From CALVGQ01 sp031551965 (GTDB taxonomy: Bacteria > Bacillota_I > Bacilli_A > Erysipelotrichales > Erysipelotrichaceae), in contig JAVBMW010000011.1 in the NCBI GenBank assembly GCA_031551965.1, positions 11,620 through 75,619 on the forward strand: a stretch of DNA of 64,000 nucleotides. The letters run 5' to 3'. The notes beneath the pieces were generated by a model. That model saw only the letters and a list, made by a program, of their open reading frames with translations, was not told the DNA's origin and did no database searches. The translations under genes were made by a program, and so were the position numbers. Each line of letters opens with the position of its first letter. The first letter of the stretch is position 1. Shown here piece after piece: positions 63,467-64,000 of the stretch.

Positions 63467-63793
63467 TTATTTTCCTCGCCTTACATCAAGAAACGAAACT
63501 TTTTCTGCAATAATTTCAGCATTATAATATTGTAAGTCTTGCTTTTCATAATTGTGTGCTTGTATTCTTCCTTTGACTCCTATTAAGCTACCAATTTCCA
63601 ATACATCACAACAAGTTTCTGCGATACCCCGCCACAACTGAATATTAAATATATCCTTTTCAACTATGCCATCCGGATTTTTAAAGCAACGGTCAACTTC
63701 CAAAAGGAGTGATGCAATAACACTTCCATTTGCCGTTTTCACTAGGTTTGGCATTTGATATACTCTTCCGACTAATACGATTTGATTTAACAT
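63467..63793 (-). CDS. ssb: Single-stranded DNA-binding protein-like (SSB) of the element
   Basis: Start at MLNQIVLVGRV (ATG 63791-63793) behind GAGG. The 108-residue OB-fold protein matches the SSB family (GRVYQMPNLVKTANGSVIASLLLEV, GVKGRIQA). It lacks the usual acidic C-terminal tail. Likely protects single strands during element transfer or replication. Confidence 0.8.
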   Translation of the reverse strand: MLNQIVLVGRVYQMPNLVKTANGSVIASLLLEVDRCFKNPDGIVEKDIFNIQLWRGIAETCCDVLEIGSLIGVKGRIQAHNYEKQDLQYYNAEIIAEKVSFLDVRRGK

Positions 63794-64000
63794 TTGATTT
63801 CCTCTTTCTAGGTTCTTTGACCTTTTTAATGTTTTGATGTTTACCACTTACTTTTTTTTGGTGATGAACCAGGAGCTTGTTTTTGAATTTAATTTCGTTT
63901 CCTAAATTGAGCATTTAATCATGTCAGCACCTCCTACTTTTTTCGTTTGATTTCACCTATCGCTTGTTTTCAATACAGCACCGGCTTTTTAGAAAGCAAT

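Larger units (their letters stand above)
58811..64000. mobile_element. One end of an integrative (conjugative-like) element at tRNA-Leu
   Basis: Integrase pointing to the tRNA, 11-bp arm repeats, excisionase-like gene, lysozyme-like gene, class B-like sortase and SSB-like gene, in one minus-strand block, starting right after the tRNA. The far end and relaxase or coupling genes are outside the window, so the class (ICE or phage-like) is uncertain; the lysozyme and sortase genes favour an ICE. Confidence 0.8.

Noticed and set aside
63693..63914. 73-aa basic frame overlapping the SSB gene start
   Set aside because: Its ATG is 15 bases from the nearby ribosome site and it runs far into SSB in another frame; likely a chance frame.
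1..64000. CRISPR arrays, rRNA genes and transposase-bearing insertion sequences
   Set aside because: No regularly spaced repeat array, rRNA sequence or transposase was recognised in the window.

Overview
The window is AT-rich, densely coded chromosomal DNA from a low-GC, Gram-positive, spore-forming anaerobe-type Firmicute. Evidence: T-box leaders before lysS and trpB, a cdaA-cdaR-glmM c-di-AMP/cell-wall operon, the spore-coat operon cotJA-cotJB-cotJC, strong AGGAGG ribosome sites, and a sortase-bearing integrative element. Gene style resembles Erysipelotrichales (for example Erysipelotrichaceae), but that is an impression from gene content, not a phylogenetic result.

Layout. 0-7.5 kb (minus): start of ung, an MFS transporter, an orphan solute-binding lipoprotein, then glmM-cdaR-cdaA and a small anchored protein. 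7.6-18.3 kb: TraB-like membrane protein, HEPN-like/CBS protein, fumarylacetoacetase-family enzyme, asd, HAD phosphatase, two tandem AEC carriers, and a sensor diguanylate cyclase with periplasmic solute-binding domains. 18.5-30.9 kb: DUF4143-type ATPase, lysS with a Lys T-box, trpB with a Trp T-box plus a possible Trp-codon leader peptide, SGNH hydrolase, dus-hslO, VOC protein, MATE exporter, SagB-like nitroreductase, DMT exporter and an ORF6N protein.

31-38.2 kb is the most coherent unusual locus. It has two large secreted repeat proteins with a nearly identical C-terminal module, next to a LytS/YesM-type histidine kinase and a response regulator whose output domain is SARP-like. Both secreted-protein promoters carry TATAAC direct repeats with an 11-bp period, placed exactly 8 bp before the -10 box. 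That is the layout described for SARP-activated promoters, so I propose the two-component system drives both surface proteins.

38.2-39.8 kb is a decayed XRE-MNT gene plus a phosphoesterase, flanked by a direct repeat. 40.2-50.8 kb holds a flotillin-like protein and four paralogous membrane-anchored XRE regulators. Each regulator has an inverted-repeat operator at the same distance from its start (roughly 67-87 bp). The array surrounds a MerR/BtrH pair and an ABC exporter that carries a related operator.

50.9-58.6 kb: GltD-like oxidoreductase, RibD-like reductase, cotJABC, an AgrC/AgrA-like pair, a GNAT-chorismate mutase fusion and a DUF308-like/papain-like membrane protein. From tRNA-Leu(UAG) at 58.7 kb to the end lies one end of an integrative (probably conjugative) element: 11-bp arm-type repeats, tyrosine integrase, excisionase-like protein, lysozyme-like protein, class B-like sortase and an SSB-like protein.
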